A DNA stretch of 64,000 nucleotides from CALLPQ01 sp038531745 (GCA_038531745.1 JBCBBJ010000015.1:1-64000), one strand, 5' to 3'. Positions 44,798-54,686 are shown, counted from the first letter of the stretch. Notes: generated from the sequence alone by a model not told the origin. Numbers and translations are program-made.

Positions 44798-45841
44798 ATT
44801 CAGCAATTTCGCGCGGATATGTGGTCTTCTCGGCTGCCCATTCGCGAAACGATGATCGGATACCTTGTACCGTGTACTGAATTTCCATGCGCTTTAGCGC
44901 AGTCAGAAAAACCATGTTTGAGAATGGCTTGTCGGGAGGCTTGCGCGGGAAGATAAGACTGGCATTTCCGGATAGCGCTTGTGCCTCTTCCAATACAACA
45001 AGCGCGCTCGGCGAGTGGCACCTCATGCAATCGTCCGGCTTTCATGCGGTCGCTCGGCACATTCCACACGCTCGCTTCAATGTCGACTTCGGCCCATTCG
45101 GCTTTCAGAACCTCGCTTGTGCGCGCCGCAGTTAGGACGATGAATTCGAGTGCCAATTTTGAGAGCGGGTGCACGTCGGTAGCAAACGTTGTTTGCAATA
45201 ACTTCGGGATCTCCGAATGGGGCATCGCCGCGTGATGCACACGCACCTGTTTGGCCTTGGCCAGCCCCGCCATTGCGGCCGGCACCGGATTTGCATCGGA
45301 ACAAAATCCATCGGCGGCCGCAGAATCCAGAGCCTGTGCGCTACGCTGGCGCACTCGGTAGGCCGCCTTAGGTTTATCATACCAGATTGCCTCAACACTT
45401 GCCTGACCACCGGCGCGTCGCTCCAATGGAGCCTGATTTCCCCGATGACCGGCCTCGCATGTGCTTCAGAAGCGGATAGCCATTGCGTAGAAGGCTTTGG
45501 GTTGCCCCATTGATGCTTGATTTTTACATGCAGCGCACGCGCGTATTCCGCAAAGTAAAGTATCTCTCGCCCTCGTCGTTTGTGGGCATTCGGATCGATC
45601 CCATCGAGAATCATTCTTCGGTAACTGACGACCTTAGTCCGTGCTTCGGCCAGTGAGACGATCCGCGCCGGACCAAAGCCCATGTCCCGACGCCGCCCAT
45701 CAATTGAATAACGAAAGACCCAAAGCTTGCCCCATCCGGCATGATCACCAGCGCGAGGCCATCGCCATCGGTGTAGCGGCCAGGCTCTTTCAAGCGCTTC
45801 ACTTGCAGCGCCGTCAGTCGGTTGTATTGCCGAGTGGCCAA
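44787..45841 (-). pseudogene. tyrosine-type phage/island integrase, frameshifted and truncated
   Basis: Segments in three frames join into one integrase. MATRQYNRLTALQVKRLKEP is the arm-binding (DUF4102-like) start. FRYSIDGRRRDMGFGPARIV and LAEARTKVVSYRRMILDGID follow. SKLALEFIVLTAARTSEVLK holds the first catalytic Arg, and GIRSSFREWAAEKTTYPREI is the second Arg block. The usual His two residues before that Arg is Gln (TVQGIRSSF). The frame ends at the IS5 remnant before the catalytic Tyr, so it cannot be active. It starts 140 bases from the tRNA-Ser 3' end and points away from it, the standard layout of a tRNA-integrated island. Confidence 0.82.
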
Positions 45842-45981
45842 ATCGAACGTCCCACATTAAAGCCCCAAACGAACCCGTACTAACTGGAAAATCAACGGAC
45901 ATAAAAGGACGTTGAAACCGCAGAAATCATTGGTTATGCGAGGTTTGGCGCACGCGATCGAATTTAGGCGAAAATGATAGC

Positions 45982-46069
45982 TGGCGGAGAGGGAGGGATT
46001 CGAACCCCCGGGACCGTGAAGCCCAACGGTTTTCAAGACCGCCGCATTCGACCACTCTGCCACCTCTCC
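45982..46069 (-). tRNA. tRNA-Ser (TGA)
   Basis: 88 bases including encoded CCA. Acceptor stem GGAGAGG/CCTCTCC, anticodon loop with TGA (CGGTCTTGAAAACCG), long variable arm as in serine tRNAs, and T-loop GGTTCGAATCC. A broken integrase lies next to its 3' end, so it was an integration site. Confidence 0.97.
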
Positions 46070-46266
46070 GGATTTATGTGGGCCGTGGACCCCGTTCATA
46101 AGCCGCTCGCGGCAGAGTGCAAGCGCTGTCTTATCGGTCGTTAGAGGATTTTCCGGCGTGGGAATTGGTGGTTACTAGCGGTTTGCCCGTCTGTGAATTC
46201 CACGTGAGTGGTGCAATGTTGGTGTGCAGCGGCGAGTCAGCTAGTTTTTCGTCAAAGGAGAACTTC

Positions 46267-47304
46267 ATGATCCCAATGACAAAAAAACATGAGGGTACGG
46301 CAGCGTCGAGGTCCAGACGGGCGCGGCTATTACCGTGCGTTGCTGGCTTTTTGGGTTTGGTGTTTCTCGTGACGGGCTGTGCGACTGCGCCATCCTCCGA
46401 CAGCGGGGGCGCGCAAGCGGGCATTCGGCCCCATAAGAAAATTGGCAATCCGTATGTCATTGACGGGCGGCAATATGTGCCTGCCGTAAACACACGTTAT
46501 GTGGAGGAAGGGGTTGCCTCCTGGTATGGGCCGAAGTTTCACGGCAAGCCCACGGCAAATGGTGAGATGTTCGACATGACGGCGTTGACGGCGGCCCATC
46601 GCACCTTGCCGCTGCCGTCGATTGCGGAAGTGACGAACCTGCGCAACGGCAAAAAAGTTGTTGTCCGGGTTAATGACCGCGGGCCCTTTGCCCGCGATCG
46701 GATCATTGATCTGTCCCGGGCGGCGGCCCGCAAGCTCGATTTTATCCAACAGGGCACCGCGCGGGTTCGCGTGCGGTATCTGCGCGACGCCAGTCTTGAA
46801 GCAGCGTTACTGCGCGTCGGGGATCGCCAGGCCATCAATCGGCTGGAGCGTGAGTTGCGCAGTCTCCCTCGGCGGCAACAGCGAAATGGCAGACGCACAC
46901 AAAACGAGGGTGCTTTTTCAGGGAGCAGTGCTGATCCGGTTTCATCGCTTATTCAACGGTCCTTGGCCGATGCACCATCGGTTGCGCCAAACCCGCGTCG
47001 TGTTGTGTCAACGACGCGGGCGTCGCGCCCGGCAACAGAGGCAGTGTTTCACGTGCAGATTGGCGCTTTTCGTGATTTGAACCGCGCAGAAACGGTACGG
47101 TTGGCCCTTGGCCCGCAAGTGCCTGTTTCGATAGTCCCTATGGCAGCGAGCGGAGCGCCCGCTGTCTACCGCGTTTTGGCTGGCCGGTTTGGGACGCGGG
47201 CGGATGCAGACGCTTATTTGCGTGCCGTGCGGTCGGCGGGATACACCGATGCGTGGGTTTCGACAGTCGCTGGCCCTGCACCGCGACCGGGTCTTGATTA
47301 CTAA
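46267..47304 (+). CDS. rlpA: RlpA-family septal lytic transglycosylase with SPOR domain, lipoprotein
   Basis: 345 residues from the ATG at 46267 with AAAGGAG 6 bases upstream; a longer frame from 46117 is rejected. Lipobox VTGC gives a lipid anchor. The double-psi beta-barrel is seen in GVASWYGPKFHGKPTANGE, TALTAAHRTLP and VRVNDRGPFARDRIIDLS. The C-terminal SPOR domain (VFHVQIGAFRDLNRAETV onward) binds denuded glycan at the septum. It cuts peptidoglycan lacking stem peptides. Confidence 0.94.
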   Translation: MIPMTKKHEGTAASRSRRARLLPCVAGFLGLVFLVTGCATAPSSDSGGAQAGIRPHKKIGNPYVIDGRQYVPAVNTRYVEEGVASWYGPKFHGKPTANGEMFDMTALTAAHRTLPLPSIAEVTNLRNGKKVVVRVNDRGPFARDRIIDLSRAAARKLDFIQQGTARVRVRYLRDASLEAALLRVGDRQAINRLERELRSLPRRQQRNGRRTQNEGAFSGSSADPVSSLIQRSLADAPSVAPNPRRVVSTTRASRPATEAVFHVQIGAFRDLNRAETVRLALGPQVPVSIVPMAASGAPAVYRVLAGRFGTRADADAYLRAVRSAGYTDAWVSTVAGPAPRPGLDY

Positions 47305-47399
47305 AACCGCATGAAGAACAGGTGCGATTTCTCCGGGTGTTTCGCGCTCTCCATCACTTTTGGAATCGCTTCGCGGGTACAGGGCGCTATATAGAAACG

Positions 47400-48689
47400 A
47401 TGATCGCCAGCATATTTCGTTCTCTCCGCATTCGTCTTGATGTTTTGACGGTACTGCCGACGCGCCGTTGGCGCGTATTTGTGTCATTGCTGCTCGTGAT
47501 ATCCAGCCTGATCGGCCCTTACGCCGCGGCGCAAATCACTGATCGAACGTCTAAGTCGGTTGCCAACACCCCCGCGGTACCCATTGAAACCCAAGCAAAA
47601 TTTGCCGTGATCCTCGATTTTGCTTCCGGTGATGTGCTTTATGCCAAACGCGCCACCACCCCGACGGCCCCGGCCTCCATGAGCAAATTGATGACGGCGG
47701 CGATCGTTTTTGACCAGCTGAAAGGCGGTGAGATTACCCTCAACACGCCCTTTACCGTGAGTGCAAAGGCGTGGCGCTGGCAGGGGTCAAAAATGTGGGT
47801 GCTGGTGGACACGCAAATCCGGGTGGAAGACTTGCTGCGCGGCCTGATTATCCAGTCGGGCAATGATGCGGCTATTGTGCTGGCTGAGAATATTGCCGGT
47901 TCCGAGGAGGCCTTTGCGGCCCTGATGAACCGTAAGGCACGTGAATGGGGCCTAGTTGATTCGCAGTTTGCCAACGCCACGGGCTGGCCAGACCCGGGCC
48001 AACGCATGAGCATGCTCGATCTTGCGCGGCTCGCGCGGAAGATCATTCGCGACTACCCCGATTACTACAATTTATTCAGTGAGCGTAGTTTTACCTGGTC
48101 GCGGATCGAGCAGGAAAATCGTAACCCGCTCTTAAAAACGTTTGATGGTGCCGATGGTCTCAAAACGGGGCATACGGATGAGGCGGGTTATGGCGTCGTT
48201 GGCTCGGCCATGCGCGAGGGCGTGCGCCGGATCGTCGTGGTGCAGGGATTGGAAACGGCGCAAGCGCGGCTGCGCTCGGCCCGCCTTATGATGACCAAGG
48301 CCTTTGATGATTTTACCCAGCGGACATATTTCAATGCCGGTACCATGCTGGTGGAGGCGTCGGTCTTTAAAGGGAAATCTGCCACTGTGCCCTTGGGCTT
48401 GCGCGAAGATGTAACTCTGCTTGCCCACCGCAAACTGGCCGGCCGGGCCCGCGCCCAAGTGATTTACGAGGGCCCCGTGGCCGCCCCAATCCTTATGGAT
48501 CAACAGATTGGCTATTTGCGGGTCAGCGTGCCCGGGCAACCAACGCGTGACTACCCTCTTTACGCTATGGCCGCGGTGAAGGAAGTTGGCTGGCTGGGCA
48601 AAATCGCCCTAGCTGCACGCAAATTGCTGGTTAAACCTGCCGCACCATCAGCCGGGAGCAACGCGCCAGCCGGAGGCAGTGCGCAATGA
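47400..48689 (+). CDS. dacC: D-alanyl-D-alanine carboxypeptidase (PBP5/6 type)
   Basis: 429 residues from the ATG at 47400. A signal/anchor segment (about 26-44) is followed by the three penicillin-binding motifs: S93-M-S-K96, SGN in LIIQSGNDAA, and KTG in GLKTGHTDEAG. A PBP5-type C-terminal domain follows. It trims the terminal D-Ala of peptidoglycan stems. The exact dac number is not certain. First gene of a five-gene operon; its stop overlaps the tmk start. Confidence 0.93.
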   Translation: MIASIFRSLRIRLDVLTVLPTRRWRVFVSLLLVISSLIGPYAAAQITDRTSKSVANTPAVPIETQAKFAVILDFASGDVLYAKRATTPTAPASMSKLMTAAIVFDQLKGGEITLNTPFTVSAKAWRWQGSKMWVLVDTQIRVEDLLRGLIIQSGNDAAIVLAENIAGSEEAFAALMNRKAREWGLVDSQFANATGWPDPGQRMSMLDLARLARKIIRDYPDYYNLFSERSFTWSRIEQENRNPLLKTFDGADGLKTGHTDEAGYGVVGSAMREGVRRIVVVQGLETAQARLRSARLMMTKAFDDFTQRTYFNAGTMLVEASVFKGKSATVPLGLREDVTLLAHRKLAGRARAQVIYEGPVAAPILMDQQIGYLRVSVPGQPTRDYPLYAMAAVKEVGWLGKIALAARKLLVKPAAPSAGSNAPAGGSAQ

Positions 48690-49411
48690 CCGCATCGGGG
48701 GATTTATCCGGCGGGCCGGGTGTGTTCATCACGTTTGAAGGCGGCGACGGCGTGGGCAAAACCACGCAGATCGCTTTGTTGCGCAACCGCCTTGAGGCGC
48801 TAGGCCATGCGGTTGTGGTAAGCCGCGAACCCGGGGGTGCGCCGGGTGCGGAGGAAATTCGTAAATTGCTTGTAACCGGGTCAACCGACCGATGGTCGGC
48901 AAAAACCGAAGCCTTGTTGATGAATGCAGCGCGCACGGATCATCTGGAACGCACCATTCTGCCGGCGCTGGCGACCGGGAAAATTGTTCTTTGTGATCGC
49001 TTCGCCGATTCAACGCTAGCCTATCAAGGCATTGCCGGCGCGCTGACAACCGAGTGGGTGATGGCATTACAATCCCTTGTGGTTGGACCGCATATGCCCG
49101 AACTGACCCTGGTCTTGCAGATGGGGGAGGCGGCAGCCTTGGCCCGTGCAACTGCCCGCGAGGAAGATTTGAAGGGGAATGATGATACCGCTGAGGCGAA
49201 TACTGCCACGGAGACCCGGTTTGAAGAAAAAGGACCCGCTTTTCAGGCGCAGGTTACGCAGGCTTTTACCCACATTGCTGAGGCGGCGCCCGAGCGTTGT
49301 GTGCTGATCCCCGCCGACGGCACGCCCGAGACCGTGGAGGCGCGTATCTGGCAGACAGTCAGCAACCGACTACCCGCACTTGCCAAAACTACCGCGGCAA
49401 AAGGCGTTTGA
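48686..49411 (+). CDS. tmk: thymidylate kinase
   Basis: 241 residues, starting at an ATGA overlap with dacC. P-loop FEGGDGVGKTTQ, DRFADSTLAYQG (DRY-like motif) and SREPGG are all present. The product phosphorylates dTMP to dTDP. It is longer than the usual 210 residues because of an insert with EDLKGNDDTAEANTATETRF in the lid region. Confidence 0.96.
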   Translation: MTASGDLSGGPGVFITFEGGDGVGKTTQIALLRNRLEALGHAVVVSREPGGAPGAEEIRKLLVTGSTDRWSAKTEALLMNAARTDHLERTILPALATGKIVLCDRFADSTLAYQGIAGALTTEWVMALQSLVVGPHMPELTLVLQMGEAAALARATAREEDLKGNDDTAEANTATETRFEEKGPAFQAQVTQAFTHIAEAAPERCVLIPADGTPETVEARIWQTVSNRLPALAKTTAAKGV

Positions 49412-49414
49412 TCG

Positions 49415-50482
49415 ATGGCCCCGGCAGCAAAAAAGCAAGGCGATGAACCCACCCCGCCAGACCCGGTGTTTAGCCGCAATGGCCTGATTGGCCACGACAC
49501 AGCGCAATCCCATTTTCGTCAATTGCTGGATCGTGATGCTCTGTCCCACGGGTGGATTATCACCGGACCGCACGGCATTGGAAAGGCGACGCTTGCCGGG
49601 CACATCGCTAAGGCAAAACTGGCGCCCGCAGCCTTAAGTGATGATCATAGTTTGTGTACGGACCCCAACCATAATACGGTGCGCCAGATTACTAGCCTTG
49701 CCCACCCTGATCTGGTCGTGGCGCGGCGGCGTTATGATGAGAAAAGGCAGCGTTTAGAAACGGAAATTCCGGTCGATCGTATCCGTGCACTGACAAAATT
49801 CCTTGCGCTTACCGCTTCTGGCGGCCATGGCCGTGTGGCGATTATCGATACCGCTGATGAAATGAACCATAATGCCGCCAATGCCTTGCTCAAGGTGTTG
49901 GAGGAACCACCGGCAAACACCCTTGTCTTGCTTTTATCCCATGCGCCTGGACGGCTGCTGGCTACCATCCGGTCGCGCTGTCGTCGGTATGCGTTGCGCC
50001 CGGTTGAGGACCGGCTGGTCGATAATTTTCTGAAAGCTGAAACCCACGCGACGGCGCAAGCCCGTCAGACGCTTGTTGCCGCCGCCGGGGGCCGACCGGG
50101 CTATGCGCTGGCGCTTGCGGAAAATGACGGTGCAGCCATTCTCCAAATGGCCGATGCCTTTCTTGCCGCAGCGCTGTCGCGGCAAAGCGTCAGCACCATT
50201 GCCGAACAGCTGTCAAAAAAAAGTGCTGATGATCAGTGGGCGATCTTTCGCAATCGACTGGCGCTGATCTTAAGTGAACGCGCGCGCACAACCGCATTGG
50301 GGGAGGGGCCCAGTGGCGATCGTGCGAAACTGGCAGCCAATAGTCGTCTCTGGGTCAAAAGCTGGGAAGTAACGAATGCACTTTGTGAACGCGGTGAAAG
50401 CCTGAATATCGACCGTGCGTCGCTGCTACAGGCGTTGGCCTATGATTTGGGCGCATTGCATGAAACGGGGGCCGGCCCGTGA
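49415..50482 (+). CDS. holB: DNA polymerase III subunit delta'
   Basis: 355 residues. Walker A region GPHGIGKAT, IIDTADEMNHNAANALLKVL (Walker B and sensor region) and RSRCRRYALRP are typical of the clamp-loader delta' subunit, here an AAA+ protein. It follows tmk by 3 bases and overlaps tatD by GTGA. The zinc-Cys cluster has partly degenerated, as often in delta'. Confidence 0.94.
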   Translation: MAPAAKKQGDEPTPPDPVFSRNGLIGHDTAQSHFRQLLDRDALSHGWIITGPHGIGKATLAGHIAKAKLAPAALSDDHSLCTDPNHNTVRQITSLAHPDLVVARRRYDEKRQRLETEIPVDRIRALTKFLALTASGGHGRVAIIDTADEMNHNAANALLKVLEEPPANTLVLLLSHAPGRLLATIRSRCRRYALRPVEDRLVDNFLKAETHATAQARQTLVAAAGGRPGYALALAENDGAAILQMADAFLAAALSRQSVSTIAEQLSKKSADDQWAIFRNRLALILSERARTTALGEGPSGDRAKLAANSRLWVKSWEVTNALCERGESLNIDRASLLQALAYDLGALHETGAGP

Positions 50483-51348
50483 GCGATTTTGATTTTCTCG
50501 TCGACAGTCATGTGAACCTCCACGCGACGCAATATGAGCCCCATGAAATTGACGGCCTTGTGGCAGATGCGCTGGGCGCCAATGTGCGTGCCATGCTGAC
50601 GATTTGTGACCGCCTTGATAATGTTGGGGTGATCAAAGCCATCTGCGCGCGCTATCCGTTCGTGTGGCGGTCTGTGGGCGTGCATCCTCACTACGCAGAT
50701 GATTTTTCCAGTCTCAACGCGCAGGCGCTGATTGAGGCCGCCGGCGCACCTGATGTTGTTGGCATTGGTGAGTGCGGGCTTGACTTTTATTACGGTCATT
50801 CTGGCGAAGCCAATCAGCGCCACGTCTTTGCTGCCCATATCAAAGCTGCACAGGCCACCGGCTTGCCGCTTATCATTCACACCCGCGATGCCGATGAGAT
50901 GATGCTGGAGATGCTCGAGGCAGCTATGGCGGAAGCGCCATTCGTCCCTCTGCTCCATTGCTATACCAGTGGCGAGGCGCTTGCCGCGCGGGTTTATGAC
51001 TGGGGCGGGTATATCTCCTTCTCGGGAATCGCCACTTTCAAGAATGCTGATTCAGTGCGGGCCATTGCCGCGTCGGCGCCGATTGACCGGCTGATCATCG
51101 AAACTGATTGCCCCTACCTCGCGCCGGTACCAAAGCGCGGGCGCCGGAATGAACCAGCACTTCTCGTTCACGTGGCAGCATTTATAGCCGAACTGCGCGG
51201 GATGCCTTTGGCGGACTTTACCACCCAAACAACCCAGAACTTTTTTCGGTTGTTCCAACGGGCTGATGCGGGTCTCGTTCCCGCCTCACAAGGCGGCGGC
51301 TTTGAGCCAAAGCGGCCTTCTAGCGCTGATGGACCCGTTTCGTCATGA
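50479..51348 (+). CDS. tatD: TatD-family metal-dependent hydrolase
   Basis: 289 residues from a GTG overlapping the holB stop. ECGLDFYY, IIHTRDAD, LLHCYTSG and ETDCPYLAP are the family metal motifs. The first motif reads DSHVNLH in place of the usual DSHCHLD, so one His of the HxH pair is Asn. Members are 3'-5' DNases or deacylases. Fits the conserved tmk-holB-tatD order. Confidence 0.93.
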   Translation: MSDFDFLVDSHVNLHATQYEPHEIDGLVADALGANVRAMLTICDRLDNVGVIKAICARYPFVWRSVGVHPHYADDFSSLNAQALIEAAGAPDVVGIGECGLDFYYGHSGEANQRHVFAAHIKAAQATGLPLIIHTRDADEMMLEMLEAAMAEAPFVPLLHCYTSGEALAARVYDWGGYISFSGIATFKNADSVRAIAASAPIDRLIIETDCPYLAPVPKRGRRNEPALLVHVAAFIAELRGMPLADFTTQTTQNFFRLFQRADAGLVPASQGGGFEPKRPSSADGPVSS

Positions 51349-52211
51349 CCAATCAAACGTCTTCTGGCGGTGACGCCGTTCTGCGGGCCACCATTCTCGG
51401 GAGCGGGTCCTCTGGCGGGGTGCCGCGCCCGGGCGGGCCGGAGGGACGCGGGGATTGGGGCAAGTGCGATCCGCAAGAGCCAAAGAACCGGCGTTCGCGA
51501 TGTTCTCTTCTCTTGCAACGTTTAGGCGCCGACGGCTCGAACAAACCAGAATTGCGCACCACCGCGCTGATCGATACGTCACCTGATATGCGTGCACAAT
51601 TGCTGGCTGCGCATTGTGCACGGCTGGACGGGGTTTTTTATACCCATGCCCACGCCGATCAATCGCACGGGATTGATGATCTGCGCGTTTTTGCCATCGC
51701 CCAGCGCGCACAGGTGCCAGTTTGGATTGATCCGCATACGGCGGGTGAACTTCTTGAGCGCTTTGATTATTGCTTTACACAAGCACCCGGTAGCGCATAC
51801 CCGGCCATTCTTGATCGTCAGACGATGCCCGCCATGGGCGATGATGCCGTGGTTGAAGGGCCCGCTGGGCCGCTGTCGATTATGCCGTTTCTACAATTTC
51901 ACGGGGGCGTCGATTCGCTTGGTTTCCGCTGCGGCGATCTTGCCTACTCCAGCGATGTTGTTGACCTGCCGGAGGAAAGCTTCGATCTTTTGACGGGTGT
52001 TAAGGTGTGGATTGTCGATGCCTTACAGGAACGCCCGCACGCAACCCATGCCCATCTGGAAAAGACGCTTACCTGGATCGCGCGGATAAAACCGGCCCGG
52101 ACAATATTGACCAATTTACACGTTTCTATGGACTATCAGTCGCTTAAGTCAAAACTACCAACAGGCGTCGAACCCGCCTATGACGGCATGGTTATCGATT
52201 GCCCGCTCTAA
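51345..52211 (+). CDS. MBL-fold metallohydrolase (PhnP-like)
   Basis: 288 residues, ATGA overlap with tatD. LGSGSSGGVPRPGG is the family opening; THAHADQSHGIDDLR carries the HxHxDxxH zinc motif. ANLHVSMDY-like NLHVSMDY closes the site. PhnP-like proteins are phosphodiesterases on cyclic phosphates. This gene is a regular member of the tmk-holB-tatD operon in alphaproteobacteria; the natural substrate is not known. Confidence 0.92.
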   Translation: MTNQTSSGGDAVLRATILGSGSSGGVPRPGGPEGRGDWGKCDPQEPKNRRSRCSLLLQRLGADGSNKPELRTTALIDTSPDMRAQLLAAHCARLDGVFYTHAHADQSHGIDDLRVFAIAQRAQVPVWIDPHTAGELLERFDYCFTQAPGSAYPAILDRQTMPAMGDDAVVEGPAGPLSIMPFLQFHGGVDSLGFRCGDLAYSSDVVDLPEESFDLLTGVKVWIVDALQERPHATHAHLEKTLTWIARIKPARTILTNLHVSMDYQSLKSKLPTGVEPAYDGMVIDCPL

Positions 52212-52499
52212 ACGCCAACACAAGCCCAGGTTGGGCCGGGAAAAAAATAGTCGCCCCTTGGGGGTATATGCCCGCGAACTAGGCTCCCAATTAGGCACAA
52301 TTGTTGATAAACTCTCACCTTGATTGAGCACACCTCAAAAAATTTGGGAAACTGATCAGTACACCAAGAAAACGTCGTTTTGTCGCACAACTGCTTTTTT
52401 TTCCAATTTCTTTGGCATTTTTTTGACAGTCAGACATTCAGTGGTCGCCTCATCGCTATCCCGTTAAACTATTGATCTTCCTCATATTTATGCATGAAC

Positions 52500-52524
52500 A
52501 ATTGGCAAGTTTTTCAAGCCAATT
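52500..52524. repeat. inverted repeat AATTGGC/GCCAATT
   Basis: Perfect 7-base arms (52500-52506 and 52518-52524) around an 11-base loop containing TTTTT. Could form a hairpin or be an operator. Confidence 0.45.
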
Positions 52525-52539
52525 TATAGAAAATTGAAT

Positions 52540-52561
52540 ATTCCTCCTCGCGCGGAGGAAT
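52540..52561. promoter_or_regulatory. 22-base inverted repeat ATTCCTCC/GGAGGAAT
   Basis: Perfect 8-base arms (52540-52547 and 52554-52561) around TCGCGC, about 310 bases before the haloperoxidase start. The right arm looks like a ribosome site, so a hairpin here could hide it; an operator is the alternative. Confidence 0.45.
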
Positions 52562-52870
52562 TACCGTGATTAGGGGACATGGAGGTCATTGACATACCAT
52601 AGCAGCCTCTTCTAGCGTTGTAGTTGGAGAGGAGAGCAATGTTTGTTCATCGGTCTGGTGAACACATCGTTCCAAACAGAATTTTTGTGGTTTCGTTGCA
52701 AAATGTCCGTTTTGCGGCTTGGGAGAGCCGTGTTTTGGAACAACGTTGACAGGGTCAGGGATTGTTGGGTGCGCTCAGTTAAATGATGCGTACACAAACT
52801 ATCTGATCATCAGGCCGTGAACAGCATTGTTTCTTTCATCCGTTAATTCAGATAATGATGGGAGAATTAA

Positions 52871-54661
52871 ATGTCTGAAGAGTTAAAGAAAGACCAGGAT
52901 ACAGTCGAGGCCGCTACGCCGAAGACCACGACGGAATATTTTTCCGATCTTGATCGGCGTGACGTCCTGAAAGCGGGTGTTGCCACCTCAGCGCTTGCCG
53001 CCGGTGCCACCACTATGGGCAGCGCGTCAGCACAGCCGGGCTTAAATTTGGCAGGCCGCACTTTTGGCCAAAGCCCGATTTCACGGGCCATCGGTGCCTT
53101 CCGGATTCGGAACAATAACGCTTTGTCGCAGTTCCGCCGTTTCCGCGCGATGACCGGTAATTTTCAGCGGGCTGTGAATAGTGGCGATGAGTCCCTTTAT
53201 TCTGATTTCCGTGGCAGCTATTCCAAGTCATTGTTGCATAATGAATTTGGGGAAGTTGATCCAACATCGTTTGGTACCTTCCTGACGGCACTAAATTCAC
53301 GGCGTCCGTCGGACTTTGAAAACATCATCGTTGGTGATGCCGGCAATCCAGACCGTATTGGTTTGGTTGACCCGCAAGCGGCCTATGATTTTGATCAATC
53401 AGCCATCGACAGTAACGGTTACCGGATGCCAGCGGCGCCGACCTTTGCCAGCGATGAGACCGCTGCAGAAATGGGTGAGCTTTATTGGTATGCCCTGACC
53501 CGTGATATTCCGTTCACAAACTATGACACGAGCCCATTAATTCAGCGCGCGTCAGACGATTTGAACAATTTCACGCGTAGCGACATCTTCCCAAATACTG
53601 GTGGAACGGTAACGCCACAATCAATCTTCCGCGGCACCTTTGCCGGTGCTGAGGTTGGTCCGTTTGTGAGCCAGGTGCTGTTGAAACCCTTTATGTTTGG
53701 CCGCGCCGAAGTGGAACAACGTTACAACCGGCCAACACCGGGTAGCGTCAACGACTTCATGACTGATTATGATGAGTGGTTGGCAATCCAGAATGGTACG
53801 AACCCGTCCGAATCCACGACATTCTCGGGTCAAAACCGGTTCATCTCATCCATGCGCGGCCTGGCCGAATGGGTGCATGTGGACTTCCCGATCCAGTCGC
53901 CACTTTACGCCTTCCTGATCTTCTCCGCCTTCGGACAAGATGCGCTTGATCCAAACATTCCATTTGGTGGTCCAGGTGCTGGCGGTAGCCCGACCGAAGT
54001 GGGTTTCACCAGTTGGGGTGGCGGCGGTCTTCCGCATCTCATCCTGCAAGCGTCGCGGATTGGTCTCCTCGGGGCCTGGTACCAGAAATGGGGCGTTCAT
54101 CGTCGTCTGCGTCCGGAGGTCTATGCTGGCCGGATTAATAACCAGCTGCGTGGCCGTCGAACGTACGATATCAATCAGGAAATCCTGGACTCCGAATGCT
54201 TGTCGCGGATCGTTGCCAATGCTGCAACGGCTGACGATGTGGGTCTTCTGCCCATGGCCTATCCTGAAGGGTCACCAACCCACCCGGCCTACCCAGGTGG
54301 TCACTCAACCTTTGTGGCGGCGGGTGCAACGGTCTGTAAGGCGATCTTCAATGAAGATTTCGTCATTCCAGATCCGGTTGTTGCCAACGCACAAGGCACA
54401 CAGCTTGATCCATTTGTCGGTCCAGACCTGACGATTGGCGGCGAGCTGAACAAACTTGTGGGTAACGTTACCCATGGCCGTGATGGCGCTGGCATGCACT
54501 GGCGTTCAGATGGTCGCGGTAACTTCATCGGTGAAAATGTGGCGATCACGCTGCTTGCCGATTACAGCCGGACATACAACACTGACTTTGACGGCTTCCA
54601 GTTAACCCGCTTTGACGGCACCCGGATCCGTATCGTCAACGGACTAGTCCTGGCCAACTAA
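52871..54661 (+). CDS. Tat-exported vanadium-dependent haloperoxidase family protein, copy 1
   Basis: 596 residues with GGGAG 6 bases before the ATG. The Tat signal is DRRDVLKAG at 28-36, with cleavage near ASA about 54. The C-terminal half has the vanadate pocket of the PAP2/haloperoxidase superfamily: K406 and R414 (KWGVHRRLRPE), H471 and H478 (HPAYPGGHS), R537 and H543 (GRDGAGMHWRSD). Spacing matches algal bromoperoxidase, including the second His. The position of the usual Ser in PSGH is Gly here. It would oxidise halides with H2O2 outside the cytoplasm; an acid phosphatase activity is the alternative. Confidence 0.87.
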   Translation: MSEELKKDQDTVEAATPKTTTEYFSDLDRRDVLKAGVATSALAAGATTMGSASAQPGLNLAGRTFGQSPISRAIGAFRIRNNNALSQFRRFRAMTGNFQRAVNSGDESLYSDFRGSYSKSLLHNEFGEVDPTSFGTFLTALNSRRPSDFENIIVGDAGNPDRIGLVDPQAAYDFDQSAIDSNGYRMPAAPTFASDETAAEMGELYWYALTRDIPFTNYDTSPLIQRASDDLNNFTRSDIFPNTGGTVTPQSIFRGTFAGAEVGPFVSQVLLKPFMFGRAEVEQRYNRPTPGSVNDFMTDYDEWLAIQNGTNPSESTTFSGQNRFISSMRGLAEWVHVDFPIQSPLYAFLIFSAFGQDALDPNIPFGGPGAGGSPTEVGFTSWGGGGLPHLILQASRIGLLGAWYQKWGVHRRLRPEVYAGRINNQLRGRRTYDINQEILDSECLSRIVANAATADDVGLLPMAYPEGSPTHPAYPGGHSTFVAAGATVCKAIFNEDFVIPDPVVANAQGTQLDPFVGPDLTIGGELNKLVGNVTHGRDGAGMHWRSDGRGNFIGENVAITLLADYSRTYNTDFDGFQLTRFDGTRIRIVNGLVLAN

Positions 54662-54686
54662 AACCGTCCCATTTGCGGACAATGAG

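Larger units (their letters stand above)
52212..52870. other. AT-rich intergenic region upstream of haloperoxidase pair
   Basis: 659 bases with no credible gene on either strand. It is more AT-rich than the flanks. Two clean inverted repeats are at 52500-52524 and 52540-52561. It probably contains a long 5' leader or a small RNA and the promoter of the haloperoxidase gene; GGGAG lies 6 bases before that ATG. Confidence 0.5.

Noticed and set aside
52612..52797. 61-residue minus-strand frame in the haloperoxidase leader
   Set aside because: No ribosome site, no hydrophobic or domain pattern, and low coding quality.
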